From G965199725 sp965199725 (GTDB lineage Bacteria; Pseudomonadota; Gammaproteobacteria; Nitrosococcales; Methylophagaceae): a stretch of 64,000 nucleotides of DNA. The notes below the pieces were generated by a model. That model worked only from the letters and a program-made list of their open reading frames with translations, was not told the DNA's origin and searched no databases. Positions 43,368 to 52,412 of this stretch are shown piece after piece; position 1 is the first letter of the stretch; the number at the start of each line of letters is the position of its first letter. Position numbers and translations under genes: made by a program. The stretch is from positions 62,001 to 126,000 of the forward strand of contig OZ241321.1 of NCBI GenBank assembly GCA_965199725.1, written 5' to 3'.

Positions 43368-44130
43368 ATGAGGCAGGGTAATCGCCAGACATTTCAGCTA
43401 TCACTGATAGAGTTTATATTTTTTATCACTTTTTGTCTGTTATTATTAGTAGCATTTTTCATTCAGGAAAATCAAAAACTGGATCAACAAGCTAGTGACG
43501 ATCATAAACAATGGGACGCGCTAAATAATCAAGTCAATAAATTACGAGAAAAAATTAACGTAGGCGATACTCAGCTATCTAACATTGATTACCTTAAATA
43601 TCTGGCCAATGCCATTGATAAACCCATCATTGATGATGATTGGCAGCATTTGATTACTTTGCATCAACAGGGCTTAAGCGCAAAAAGTGTTGCATTGATT
43701 AATAGGATTAAAGGACTGATGCAAAAAAACCAACAATTAAAGACAAAAATAATAACCACTAATAAAACATTAAAAGTATGCCGTAAGAATATGAAATAAA
43801 TGAGAAAAAATTTGGTTTAGATAAACCAAGTTGCTTATTGCACCCTAATGGTAAAGTAAAATACCTTGCTAGTTTTGCAATGCACGATGATTATTTGGTT
43901 CAGTACGAGCAGGCTGGTGAGGGCAGCATTATTTTGGCGATTGGGCGCATGTTGATAGGTTGTTGCGTTGGCATAGTTTTGAAAGTATGGCACGAAAAGC
44001 ATTGGCGGCATCAGAACAAAAACAGTGCCGTTATTTTGTTAAATTGCGTGATAGCACCAGCACTAAAGAGATTTATAAGGACAAGCTGGGAATGATTGAA
44101 GCCTATTTTTACAAGTACTTGCAACAATGA
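43368..44130 (+). pseudogene. Single-TM coiled-coil partner protein, frameshifted
   Basis: Begins MRQGNRQTFQLSLIEFIFFI with one transmembrane helix (about residues 12-32), a coiled-coil segment (KQWDALNNQVNKLREKI) and a soluble region. The first frame stops at 43797-43799; another frame continues INEKKFGLDKPSCLLHPNGK and VKYLASFAMHDDYLVQYE, and after a second shift near 43930-43950 a third frame gives LRWHSFESMARKALAASEQK, CRYFVKLRDSTSTKEIYKDK and YFYKYLQQ, ending at 44130. Repaired, the protein would be about 250 aa. It would pair with the preceding membrane protein. Function unknown. Confidence 0.55.
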
Positions 44131-44457
44131 CAGAGCGATGCTATCAGGAATCTTACTGAAAAGCGCAACGTAACATTAATTTGTATGGCATCATAGAGTA
44201 TAGATTTGCTAACAAAACCCGTGTTGATTGCTTAACTGAAACCCGTGCTATTTTGAGTTTGATTATACTTACGTAGTTGGTACGAAGCAATAGGGCAGTC
44301 ACTTTGTTACGCAAAGAACGGCAATAAACGAACGGGTATTGTGCTTATTTACAAAACTAAACGCGATAAGGGATACTATTGTGGATCAATTTCCACTATT
44401 CAGCATTATAATCTGTCTATTTTGAGCGGGGCAGAATGCTTTATATCAAGTCAATAA
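44131..44457 (+). pseudogene. Remnant of a small secreted-type protein gene
   Basis: Fragments in order: ERCYQESY, TGA (44157-44159), KAQRNINLYGIIEYRFANKT, RVDCLTETRAI. After a shift comes EFDYT, and after a second shift WYEAIGQSLCYAKNGNKRTG, IVLIYKTKRDKGYY and ISTIQHYNLSIL, ending at TAA 44455-44457. The T-RVDCLT-T-AIEFD-WYEAIGQSL-Y pattern is that of a widespread small hypothetical protein family with a conserved Cys. I do not know its function. One nonsense codon and two frameshifts make it non-functional. It fills the otherwise gene-free stretch before dapA. Confidence 0.5.
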
Positions 44458-44469
44458 AGTGTGCGACTG

Positions 44470-44547
44470 AACTTGTCATATTTTAGTGGGTAAAGTAACA
44501 TTTGTACTTGGTTTATATTGGTTGGTATGTGTAATGTTTAGCGGCAG
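44470..44547 (+). repeat. dapA-proximal copy of the islet-flanking repeat
   Basis: Aligns with 42005-42079; contains the dapA upstream region and the first codons of dapA. See the islet entry. Confidence 0.7.
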
Positions 44548-45418
44548 CATGGTAGCTTTGGTAACCCCAATGCGGGCAGATGGCTCTTTGGATTATGATA
44601 GCCTAGCTGTCTTAATTGATTTTCATATTGCAAATGGCACTGATGCTATTGTGGCAGTTGGCACAACCGGTGAATCTGCCACGTTATCAGTTAAAGAGCA
44701 TTGCGACGTTATCGCGCATGTTGTCAAGCAGACAGATGGTCGTATACCGGTCATTGCTGGTACAGGTGCAAACTCAACAGCAGAAGCAATTGAATTGACG
44801 CGCCACGCCAGTCAGCTAGGCGCTGATGCAGTGCTATTGGTAACCCCTTACTACAACAGGCCAACACAACAGGGCCTGTATTTGCATTATCAGGCAATAG
44901 CTGAAGCAGTTGATATAGCGCAAATTCTTTATAATGTGCCAAGTCGTACAGCGTGTGACTTATTACCAAAAACGGTGGCTCGCCTTGCTGATATTGATAA
45001 CATTATTGGCATTAAGGAGGCGACAGGCGAGGTTAATCGTGTCCAGCAAATCAAGGCACTATGTGATGATAAAGTAGCACTTTACAGCGGCGATGATGCC
45101 ACTACGGTTGATTTTATTTTAGCTGGCGGACAGGGGGCAATTTCTGTTACTGCCAATGTTGCGCCTGCTAAAATGCATACTATGTGCCAGATGGCATTAG
45201 CGAGTGATGAGGTATCTGCTTTTAATATCAATAAAGACTTGGCTTTGCTGCATAAACGACTGTTTGTTGAAGCTAATCCAATTCCGGTAAAATGGGCATT
45301 GACTGAAATGGATTTAATTGCTGTTGGCATACGTCTGCCTATGACACCGCTATCGGAAAATTATCACCAATCAGTGCGTGAAGCTCTGCAGTCCGCTGGC
45401 GTAATTAACTATGGGTAA
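44534..45418 (+). CDS. dapA: 4-hydroxy-tetrahydrodipicolinate synthase
   Basis: Condenses pyruvate and aspartate semialdehyde in lysine/diaminopimelate synthesis (294 aa, TIM barrel). Motifs: GTTGESATLS (about residue 43), the catalytic Tyr in YYNRPTQQGLY (about 132) and the Schiff-base Lys in IIGIKEATGEV (about 160). ATG 44534 is chosen because MFSGSMVALVTPM matches the family start; a frame from 44486 reads repeat sequence. It heads dapA-bamC-walJ-purC. Confidence 0.96.
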   Translation: MFSGSMVALVTPMRADGSLDYDSLAVLIDFHIANGTDAIVAVGTTGESATLSVKEHCDVIAHVVKQTDGRIPVIAGTGANSTAEAIELTRHASQLGADAVLLVTPYYNRPTQQGLYLHYQAIAEAVDIAQILYNVPSRTACDLLPKTVARLADIDNIIGIKEATGEVNRVQQIKALCDDKVALYSGDDATTVDFILAGGQGAISVTANVAPAKMHTMCQMALASDEVSAFNINKDLALLHKRLFVEANPIPVKWALTEMDLIAVGIRLPMTPLSENYHQSVREALQSAGVINYG

Positions 45419-45432
45419 CAATTAACTAAATC

Positions 45433-46440
45433 ATGAATTATAAATTGAACTTTATTTTTATTATGTTTTTAATAGCATTAACTGGTTGTGGTATGTTTTC
45501 AAAATTAGACGAAGTCGTACCAGACAACACTAAAAAATACCGCAAAGCTCAAACCATGCCACCACTAGATGTACCGCCTGATTTAAGCGCTGAGCAGATC
45601 AATGAAGATATTGTTGGTAACAAAAGTATTGCCACCTATTTAGAATTTGAAGAAGCTAGTACTAATCCACTAGCCATAAAATACAATATTGATCTAGATA
45701 CCAAGCCGATGTTGTCGGGTAAAGGCGAAGACCGACATTTAATTGTGCCTAATGATTTAGCGACAACATGGCAACGGGTACTGGCGTTTTGGCAGCAAAA
45801 AGGGCTTGATATCAAACGCAAAGAGATACGAATTGGTTTGATGGATACTCAGCCTGAAAGCAATGGCTATAGTTATCGTGTTCGAATTGATAAAGGCGAT
45901 ACACTGGCAAGAACAAGAGTTCATCTAAGTGGCACAAATGGTGAAACTTCGCTTGCTCAAAAAGATGAAGCCATGTTGCGCCAGATCGCTGCATTTTTAG
46001 GTGCATTGCATCAAGCCGATAAAGCCAAACAGGAGCAGACAGGTAAACAACAAGTAGTTACTGCAAAACTAACCCTCATTAAAGAGGCGGATAACTATCA
46101 TGCACTACATATTGATCAGGAATTTACTACTGTATGGGAGCGTATCGCCCGCGTGTTAGACAGTAAGGGTTTTGTCGTGGAAGATCGTGACAGAGCGCAG
46201 GCCATATACTTGATTCGCTATCTTGATCCCAACAAGGAGGTAGCGCCAGAACCTGGACTACTTGATAAGATTATGTTCTGGAAAGATGATGTTGAAATAA
46301 CGCCAGAAGTGTTTTATTACATTAAGCTGATTGCTGAGGCAGACAAAACTAAGATCATTATCTTAGATGCTGAAAAAACGCGATCAAATTCAGATACTGC
46401 AATAAGATTACTTGATCTAATACAAGAACAGCTGGCATAG
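45433..46440 (+). CDS. bamC: Outer-membrane assembly lipoprotein BamC
   Basis: A 335-aa lipoprotein of the beta-barrel assembly machinery. Lipobox LIALTGCGMF (Cys about residue 19), then an unstructured N-terminal stretch with KYRKAQTMPPLDVPPDLS that binds BamD, and two helix-grip domains (about 100-195 and 215-330). Position between dapA and purC is conserved. The end touches the next gene. Confidence 0.88.
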   Translation: MNYKLNFIFIMFLIALTGCGMFSKLDEVVPDNTKKYRKAQTMPPLDVPPDLSAEQINEDIVGNKSIATYLEFEEASTNPLAIKYNIDLDTKPMLSGKGEDRHLIVPNDLATTWQRVLAFWQQKGLDIKRKEIRIGLMDTQPESNGYSYRVRIDKGDTLARTRVHLSGTNGETSLAQKDEAMLRQIAAFLGALHQADKAKQEQTGKQQVVTAKLTLIKEADNYHALHIDQEFTTVWERIARVLDSKGFVVEDRDRAQAIYLIRYLDPNKEVAPEPGLLDKIMFWKDDVEITPEVFYYIKLIAEADKTKIIILDAEKTRSNSDTAIRLLDLIQEQLA

Positions 46441-46442
46441 TG

Positions 46443-47207
46443 ATGCGTTTTGCTTCAATCGGAAGTGGCAGCAAAGGTAATGGAAACCTTGTTTCGCAAG
46501 GTAATACCACGTTAATGGTTGATTGTGGCTTTTCTATCTCTGAAACGGAAAAACGCTTGCGGCATATCAGAATGAATGCTAATGATTTAACTGCTATTAT
46601 TGTCACTCATGAACATAACGATCATATTGGCGGCGTGCATGCTTTAGCGAAAAAATATCAATTGCCTATTTATGCAACAGCAGGCACAGCAAGCCACTTA
46701 TCCGCTGATGTTGCAGAGTTAGTTGTAGAGTTCAGCAGTCACTGTACTGCGTTTACTATTGATGATATTGAAGTACAGCCGTTCCCGGTCCCTCATGATG
46801 CCCGCGAACCAAGCCACTTTGTTTTTAATAATGGCAGTCATCGTTTGGGGTTATTAACCGATACTGGTAAAAGTACTCCAATAATTGAGCGCATGCTGTC
46901 ATCATGCGACGCCTTATTGCTGGAGGCTAATTATGATGAGGATATGCTGGAAAACGGCAACTATCCTGAATGGCTGAAACGCAGAGTAGGGGGCGGACTA
47001 GGGCATTTAAGTAATGTCCAATCAGCTGCCTTACTGAAAAAAATTGACACATCACGCCTACAACATATTCTTGCCATGCACTTGAGCGCAAACAATAATT
47101 CGCCTGATAAAGTTCTACCTTTATTTGCTGCTGCGCTTAACTGCGATCAAAACTGGATAGGGATTGCTGGTCAAAAGCATGGCTTTGGTTGGCGTGAAAT
47201 AACCTAA
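46443..47207 (+). CDS. MBL-fold metallo-hydrolase (YycJ/WalJ-like)
   Basis: A 254-aa metallo-beta-lactamase-fold hydrolase. Metal motif THEHNDHIGG (about residue 57), His in the VPHDAREPSHF segment (about 118), Asp in LGLLTDTGK (about 140) and His in AMHLSANNNSPD (about 215). The N-terminus MRFASIGSGSKGNGNLV is typical of the YycJ/ExoA-like subgroup. ATG 46443 is used; a GTG at 46440 is equally possible. Located between bamC and purC as in pseudomonads. Confidence 0.88.
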   Translation: MRFASIGSGSKGNGNLVSQGNTTLMVDCGFSISETEKRLRHIRMNANDLTAIIVTHEHNDHIGGVHALAKKYQLPIYATAGTASHLSADVAELVVEFSSHCTAFTIDDIEVQPFPVPHDAREPSHFVFNNGSHRLGLLTDTGKSTPIIERMLSSCDALLLEANYDEDMLENGNYPEWLKRRVGGGLGHLSNVQSAALLKKIDTSRLQHILAMHLSANNNSPDKVLPLFAAALNCDQNWIGIAGQKHGFGWREIT

Positions 47208-47220
47208 AGATCGGTAAAAC

Positions 47221-47931
47221 ATGGAGAAAAGACAGCCATTATTTGCCGGTAAAGCAAAAACCATATACACGACTAATAATGATGATTATGTCGTCATGAG
47301 CTTCCGCGATGATACATCTGCTTTTGATGGCGAAAAGACAGCAAAGCTAAGCCATAAGGGTAAAATAAACAATAAGTTAAATGCCTTTATTATGACTTAT
47401 CTTAATAAAGCAAACATCCCAACCCACTTTGAAAGCTTGTTGAATGATACAGAATCCATTGTAAAAAATATGCAGATGATTCCGGTTGAGTGTGTAGTGC
47501 GCAACATTGCCGCAGGTAGCTTATGCCGCCGTCTAGGTATTGAGGAGGGCACCACATTGACCCCACCAGTTTTTGAGTTTTTTCTCAAAAACGATGTTTT
47601 ACATGACCCAATGATCAATGAATCTCATATTATAACTTTCGGTTGGGCAAGCACAGAGTCTATTCCCAAAATGAAAGAGCTCACCTTACAAATTAACGCA
47701 TTATTAATGCCATTATTTGCTGATTCTGGTTTAACGCTAGTTGATTATAAACTTGAGTTTGGTTTATTTAAGGGCAATGTTACTTTAGGCGATGAGTTTA
47801 GCCCCGATGGTTGCCGGCTATGGGATGTCAACACGGGCAAAAAGCTGGATAAAGATCGCTTTCGTCAGGGCTTGGGCGGTGTGATTACTGCTTATAAGGA
47901 AATCGCCCAGCGTATTGGCGTGGCTGTATAG
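47221..47931 (+). CDS. purC: Phosphoribosylaminoimidazole-succinocarboxamide synthase
   Basis: SAICAR synthetase (236 aa), purine pathway. Motifs GKAKTIYTT (about residue 10), FRDDTSAFDGEK (about 30), the segment PVECVVRNIAAGSLCRR (about 88), LVDYKLEFG (about 175) and DEFSPDGCRLWD (about 193) are all family signatures. Last gene of the dapA operon. Confidence 0.97.
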   Translation: MEKRQPLFAGKAKTIYTTNNDDYVVMSFRDDTSAFDGEKTAKLSHKGKINNKLNAFIMTYLNKANIPTHFESLLNDTESIVKNMQMIPVECVVRNIAAGSLCRRLGIEEGTTLTPPVFEFFLKNDVLHDPMINESHIITFGWASTESIPKMKELTLQINALLMPLFADSGLTLVDYKLEFGLFKGNVTLGDEFSPDGCRLWDVNTGKKLDKDRFRQGLGGVITAYKEIAQRIGVAV

Positions 47932-48186
47932 TTAACAAATTTAATTAATTAAATTATCCTAGCTAAATTCAAGGCTTCCCTTCATGGGGTCTGGTCCACT
48001 TCAGAACACCGAAGATAATTTTCATAAACTTTCCAACACATAACGCCTATGTTAAGTTAAGCGGTACACCGTGCAAAGAAGGGTTTATGATCAATTGTCA
48101 AAGGCGACCACAAACGTAGTACTTAAGGGAATTGCAGGTAGGCTCTTTGTATTCTAAAGTACTCAAAAGCTTAAATTTTAAATCAA

Positions 48187-48277
48187 TGGCGGAGAGTCAG
48201 GGATTCGAACCCTGGGTAGGGATAAACCTACGCTGGTTTTCAAGACCAGTACATTCAACCACTCTGTCAACTCTCCA
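48187..48277 (-). tRNA. tRNA-Ser (anticodon TGA)
   Basis: Read on the minus strand: acceptor GGAGAGT pairs with ACTCTCC, anticodon arm ACTGG-TCTTGAAAA-CCAG gives TGA, a long variable arm (GCGTAGGTTTATCCCTACC) typical of class II serine tRNAs, T arm CAGGGTTCGAATCCCTG, and encoded CCA. 91 nt. The flanking gaps 47932-48186 and 48278-48447 show no gene. Confidence 0.96.
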
Positions 48278-48447
48278 ATAACGCAGAATAATACTAGGGT
48301 TGGTACGACAAAACAACCATAATAACTCTCTAGATTTCTAGTTAGAGTAACCCAATAAAACCAGTTGTTGAAATGAACTTAAATTTTATTCATCGGTCAA
48401 ATGTGTTACAATAGTTGTTATTAACTGACTTGGAGGTCAATCTGAAA

Positions 48448-49119
48448 ATGAACTATGATTCACAAGAAGCCGTTATTCGTTCACGACCCTCGGCAATAGC
48501 TACCAACAAGGTATTGCGTAATACCTACATGCTGTTATCCATGACATTAATGTTCAGCGCGTTGATTGCTGGACTGTCAATGACATTTAACCTGCCTCAT
48601 CCTGGCATCATTATTACTTTAGTAGGTTATTTTGGATTATTGTTTTTAACTACTAAATTACGCAATAGCATGTGGGGAATTGCCTCAGTTTTTGCATTGA
48701 CTGGCTTTATGGGACTGACACTAGGCCCAATTGTTAGCTATTACCTGAGCATACCTCATGGTGATAACATTGTTATGCAGGCATTAGGCGGCACAGGTGT
48801 GATTTTTCTGTCATTATCTGCTTATGCTGTTAAGAGTGAAAAAGACTTTAGCTTTATGGGTAGCTTTTTGATGGTAGGTATTTTAGTTGGTTTTTTTGCT
48901 GGCTTAGGTGCCATTTTCTTTGAGATTCCCGCTCTATCTCTGGCAGTATCAGCCATGTTTGTATTACTAATGTCAGGGCTTATTTTGTATGAAACAAGCC
49001 AGATCATTCATGGCGGTGAGAATAATTACATCATGGCAACTGTCGCCCTATATGTATCTATTTATAATCTTTTTACTAGCCTGTTGCATTTATTGGGTGC
49101 CATGTCCAATAATGACTAG
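48448..49119 (+). CDS. Bax inhibitor-1 / YccA family membrane protein
   Basis: A 223-aa inner-membrane protein with seven hydrophobic helices and the UPF0005 signature LILYETSQIIHGGENNYI near residue 180. ATG 48448 with GGAGG 11 bp upstream; the N-terminus MNYDSQEAVIRS matches YccA-type proteins. E. coli YccA modulates FtsH proteolysis of SecY. Followed by a terminator. Confidence 0.9.
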   Translation: MNYDSQEAVIRSRPSAIATNKVLRNTYMLLSMTLMFSALIAGLSMTFNLPHPGIIITLVGYFGLLFLTTKLRNSMWGIASVFALTGFMGLTLGPIVSYYLSIPHGDNIVMQALGGTGVIFLSLSAYAVKSEKDFSFMGSFLMVGILVGFFAGLGAIFFEIPALSLAVSAMFVLLMSGLILYETSQIIHGGENNYIMATVALYVSIYNLFTSLLHLLGAMSNND

Positions 49120-49161
49120 CTGTTAAGTCTGCTGTTGTTTTATGTGCAGAACATATAATTT

Positions 49162-49189
49162 AAGCCTCGCTAAATGCGGGGCTTATTTG
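49162..49189 (+). terminator. Rho-independent terminator after the YccA-like gene
   Basis: A 9-bp stem AAGCCTCGC/GCGGGGCTT (one G-T pair), loop TAAAT, then ATTTG and further T. Confidence 0.75.
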
Positions 49190-49209
49190 TTTTAAGATAC
49201 AATAAGTCT

Positions 49210-50223
49210 ATGCAGGAATCTGGATCACAATTGCTGGATGGCTTTGGTCGTGCCATCACTTACGTACGTATGTCTATCACTGATCGCTGTGATTTTCGCT
49301 GTGTGTATTGCATGGATGAGAAAATGACATTTATGCCACGAGAGCAATTACTCACCCTAGAAGAAATGGCCTTTTTACTGAATGCCTTTTGTCAGCTTGG
49401 TGTTAACAAAATTAGAATAACGGGGGGGGAGCCTTTAATAAGACGTAATGCACTGTGGCTATTTAATCAATTGGGCCAACTAAAAAAATCAACTGGCTTA
49501 CGGGAGCTGACACTCACTACCAATGGTTCACAACTGGCAAGCTACGCAGATGCGCTTAAATCAGCAGGAGTAGACAGGGTTAATATCAGTCTGGATTCAT
49601 TAAAAGAGCAGCGTTTTAAGGCGTTAACACGCACTGGTAATTTAGCTGAGGTGTTGGCAGGAATTAATATGGCTAAACGTGCTGGTTTTAAGCGAATTAA
49701 ACTCAACACCGTCATTATGCGAGGGCGCAATGATGATGAGATTATTGATTTGGCGCAATTTGCCATAGATAACGATCTGGATATTTCCTATATTGAAGAG
49801 ATGCCCCTTGGCGCAGTTACTCACCAGCGTAGTGAAAGCTATTATTGCAGTGATGATATATTGCTGAAACTACAATCTGCGCTTGATTTACATGTGAGTG
49901 CTATACGCACTGGCGGACCTTCGCGTTATTATCAGGTTATAAATGCAAGTAGTAAAATAGGCTTTATTTCGCCACATAGCCATAATTTCTGTGATAGTTG
50001 TAATAGAGTAAGAGTGACTACAGAAGGGCGGTTATTATTGTGTCTAGGTCAGGAAGATTCTGTTGATTTACGGCAGGTAATAAGAAGCCAGCCCGGCGAT
50101 ATGACAAGGCTTAAACAAACAGTCATTGATGCAATGACTATTAAGCCAAAACAGCATGACTTTAATATTATTAATCAACAACAACCAATTATTTTTCGGC
50201 ATATGAGCGTAACGGGTGGCTAA
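49210..50223 (+). CDS. moaA: GTP 3',8-cyclase (molybdenum cofactor synthesis)
   Basis: Radical-SAM enzyme of 337 aa. The N-terminal cluster motif is TDRCDFRCVYC (C-x3-C-x2-C, about residue 24), and the SAM-binding segment is ITGGEPLIRR (about 72). The second cluster is formed by Cys in HNFCDSCNRVRVTTEGRLLLC. The C-terminus ends HMSVTGG; the Gly-Gly tail is required for activity. ATG 49210 is used because it begins the conserved MQESGSQLLDGFGRAITYVR. It overlaps or abuts fdhD. Confidence 0.95.
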   Translation: MQESGSQLLDGFGRAITYVRMSITDRCDFRCVYCMDEKMTFMPREQLLTLEEMAFLLNAFCQLGVNKIRITGGEPLIRRNALWLFNQLGQLKKSTGLRELTLTTNGSQLASYADALKSAGVDRVNISLDSLKEQRFKALTRTGNLAEVLAGINMAKRAGFKRIKLNTVIMRGRNDDEIIDLAQFAIDNDLDISYIEEMPLGAVTHQRSESYYCSDDILLKLQSALDLHVSAIRTGGPSRYYQVINASSKIGFISPHSHNFCDSCNRVRVTTEGRLLLCLGQEDSVDLRQVIRSQPGDMTRLKQTVIDAMTIKPKQHDFNIINQQQPIIFRHMSVTGG

Positions 50224-50236
50224 TTACAGGCCATAT

Positions 50237-51028
50237 ATGACAAATGCAGGTATCAAAAACGTGCACACAACGCGCGTTTTAGATGAGCATGGCGAGTGTC
50301 TTGATATAGCTATAACTGGTGAGCGAGCATTAACTATTTACCTGAATAACCGCGAAATTGTCACCTTGATGACAATGGGGACACATCCTGAATTGTTGAC
50401 ATTAGGTTATTTGAAAAACCAGGGATTGGTAGCGCGATCAGCGGATATTATTGCTATTCAGGTTGAATGGGATGTTGCAGCAGTTGCTGTGACAACAAGC
50501 ACATCACCACATAACATTGATGAAATTTTAGCTGAGCGTATAGTGACCAGTGGTTGCGGTCAGGGAACCATGTTTGCCTCAGTCATAGCATCATTGGATA
50601 AACTATCCATAGATTGTCCGTTATTTACTGCTGATACTGTTTATCAGGTGTTACATGGGCTGGCAAAATACAATAAAGTTTATAAGAGGGCTGGCGCAGT
50701 GCATGGTTGTGCCTTATGCACAGCAGACGGCACTGTTGAATTTTTTGTTGAAGATGTGGGCAGGCATAATGCCGTTGATGCTATTTCAGGCTGGATGTGG
50801 CTCGAGGGTATAACAGGTAGCAATAAAATTTTTTATACGACAGGCCGCTTAACCTCAGAAATGGTAATTAAGGTAGCACAAATGTCTGTGCCACTATTAT
50901 TATCTCGTTCAGGGGTCACAGAGATGGGCCTTAATATTGCTGAAAAAATTGGCATTGGCATGGTTGCACGCGCTAAGGGCAGGCATTTCTTGGTGTATAG
51001 TGGTCTGGATAGGTTTAAATATAGTTAA
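50237..51028 (+). CDS. fdhD: Formate dehydrogenase accessory sulfurtransferase FdhD
   Basis: Transfers sulfur from IscS to the molybdenum cofactor of formate dehydrogenase. The 263-aa protein has the substrate loop IVTSGCGQGTMF (about residue 100) with the conserved single Cys, and GAVHGCALCTADG (about 155). ATG 50237 is chosen; a GTG at 50216 overlapping moaA would add seven residues. Pairing with moaA and fae suggests formate oxidation as the last step of C1 metabolism. Confidence 0.92.
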   Translation: MTNAGIKNVHTTRVLDEHGECLDIAITGERALTIYLNNREIVTLMTMGTHPELLTLGYLKNQGLVARSADIIAIQVEWDVAAVAVTTSTSPHNIDEILAERIVTSGCGQGTMFASVIASLDKLSIDCPLFTADTVYQVLHGLAKYNKVYKRAGAVHGCALCTADGTVEFFVEDVGRHNAVDAISGWMWLEGITGSNKIFYTTGRLTSEMVIKVAQMSVPLLLSRSGVTEMGLNIAEKIGIGMVARAKGRHFLVYSGLDRFKYS

Positions 51029-51225
51029 TCAATAAACTGCCACGGAAAATTATACAATATTATTAGTAAAGGTAAATTGTAATCAACATGATATTTTTTA
51101 TTACATGTTTACTTAGTATATTTTAAAGTTAGCATGCTTTGAATTATTAAAGTTGTAGACAGTTAATCATCTTATTTGTTAATATAAAAAATCTTAAATA
51201 ATAGCAAAAAACATGAGGAGTTATG

Positions 51226-51825
51226 ATGAGTGTTTTAGTGACCAAAAAAGCCCCAAAATTTATTGCAACGGCAGTCATGCCTGATAACAGCATTAATGAA
51301 AAATTTTTATTGTCTGATTATAAGGGCAAGTATGTTGTTTTATTCTTTTATCCACTTGATTTTACTTTCGTGTGTCCATCAGAGATTATTGCACATAACA
51401 ATCGGGTTAATGAATTCAAACAGCGCGGTGTTGAAGTAATAGGTGTTTCTATTGACTCTCAGTTTACTCATCTGGCATGGCGCAACACTTCTGTCGAAAA
51501 TGGCGGTATTGGTCAAATTGATTTCCCTCTGGTTGCTGACGTTAAACGCAAGATAATGAAAAAATACGGCGTTGTGCACCCAGATGGTATTGCGTTGCGT
51601 GGCTCTTTTTTGATCGATAAAGAAGGTGTTGTCCGCCATCAAACGGTTAATGATTTACCTTTAGGTCGAGATGCTGATGAAATGTTGCGTATTGTGGATG
51701 CGTTACAATTTACCGAAATACATGGTGAAGTATGTCCAGCAGGTTGGCACAAAGGAGATGAAGGTATGGCACCTGATACGGAAGGCGTAGCAAGCTATCT
51801 TAAAAATTACGCTGATAATCTTTAG
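51226..51825 (+). CDS. Typical 2-Cys peroxiredoxin (AhpC/TSA family)
   Basis: A 199-aa thiol peroxidase. Peroxidatic Cys in DFTFVCPSEIIAH (about residue 49) and resolving Cys in GEVCPAGWHKGDEGM (about 169), with the C-terminal YF-type helix (ASYLKNYADNL). GAGGAG lies just upstream; ATG 51226 gives better spacing than ATG 51223. Cytoplasmic peroxide removal. The upstream gap 51029-51222 is AT-rich, without a gene. Confidence 0.93.
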   Translation: MSVLVTKKAPKFIATAVMPDNSINEKFLLSDYKGKYVVLFFYPLDFTFVCPSEIIAHNNRVNEFKQRGVEVIGVSIDSQFTHLAWRNTSVENGGIGQIDFPLVADVKRKIMKKYGVVHPDGIALRGSFLIDKEGVVRHQTVNDLPLGRDADEMLRIVDALQFTEIHGEVCPAGWHKGDEGMAPDTEGVASYLKNYADNL

Positions 51826-51855
51826 GGCATAAACCTCAATCGGGGCATTTTTTAC

Positions 51856-52290
51856 TTACAAGATTTTACTAAAGTTGGTTTTTTCCCTGATTTCAACCAA
51901 AGTTTTGCAATCAATACACAAATTAGCCGTTGGCCGCGCCTCAAGTCGGCGAATGCCAATATCAGTGCCACATGACTCACAATAACCATATTCATTTTTA
52001 TCAAGATCTTCCAATGATTGATTAATTTTCTTGATCAATTTGCGTTCACGGTCACGGGTGCGTAATTCAATAGTAAATTCTTCTTCCTGAGTTGCTCTGT
52101 CATTGGGATCAGGAAAATTAGCTACCTCATCCTGCATATGTAGTAAAGTGCGATCAACTCCTTCCATCAATTCCTGTTTCCAGTTTTCCAAAATGTTTCT
52201 GAAGTGGTTGATCTGGTTTTCATTCATATATGCTTCCCCTTTCTTTTCTTTGTAAGGGGCAAATTTTGAGTGAAACTCTGTTTCAGACAT
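51856..52290 (-). CDS. dksA: RNA polymerase-binding transcription factor DksA
   Basis: A 144-aa ppGpp cofactor. Coiled-coil core with the tip FPDPNDRATQEEEF (Asp pair essential in E. coli DksA) and the C4 zinc finger CESCGTDIG...CIDC (about residues 113-137). The N-terminal extension KFAPYKEKKGEAYMN before the coiled coil matches full-length DksA, so the start at 52290 is kept. Confidence 0.94.
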   Translation of the reverse strand: MSETEFHSKFAPYKEKKGEAYMNENQINHFRNILENWKQELMEGVDRTLLHMQDEVANFPDPNDRATQEEEFTIELRTRDRERKLIKKINQSLEDLDKNEYGYCESCGTDIGIRRLEARPTANLCIDCKTLVEIREKTNFSKIL

Positions 52291-52412
52291 GCAAAAACCT
52301 CAAAGGTATTACGATTAAGGACACATTTTATAGCAGATAAACACTTAGTATGCAAAAAGTTGCTAGTAATTTTACTTAATTTTTAGCCAGAAAAATGATC
52401 TACTACTGGCAT

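Larger units (their letters stand above)
42005..44547. mobile_element. Decayed islet between bcp and dapA, framed by imperfect direct repeats
   Basis: About 2.4 kb of plus-strand pseudogenes lies between a degenerate copy (42005-42079) and the functional copy (44470-44547) of the dapA promoter and first codons. The repeat frame suggests insertion or duplication at the dapA 5' end. No recombinase or IS end is visible. Confidence 0.4.

Noticed and set aside
48187..48277. tRNA-Ser as an integration site
   Set aside because: No integrase, repeat of the tRNA end or foreign cargo is seen next to it.
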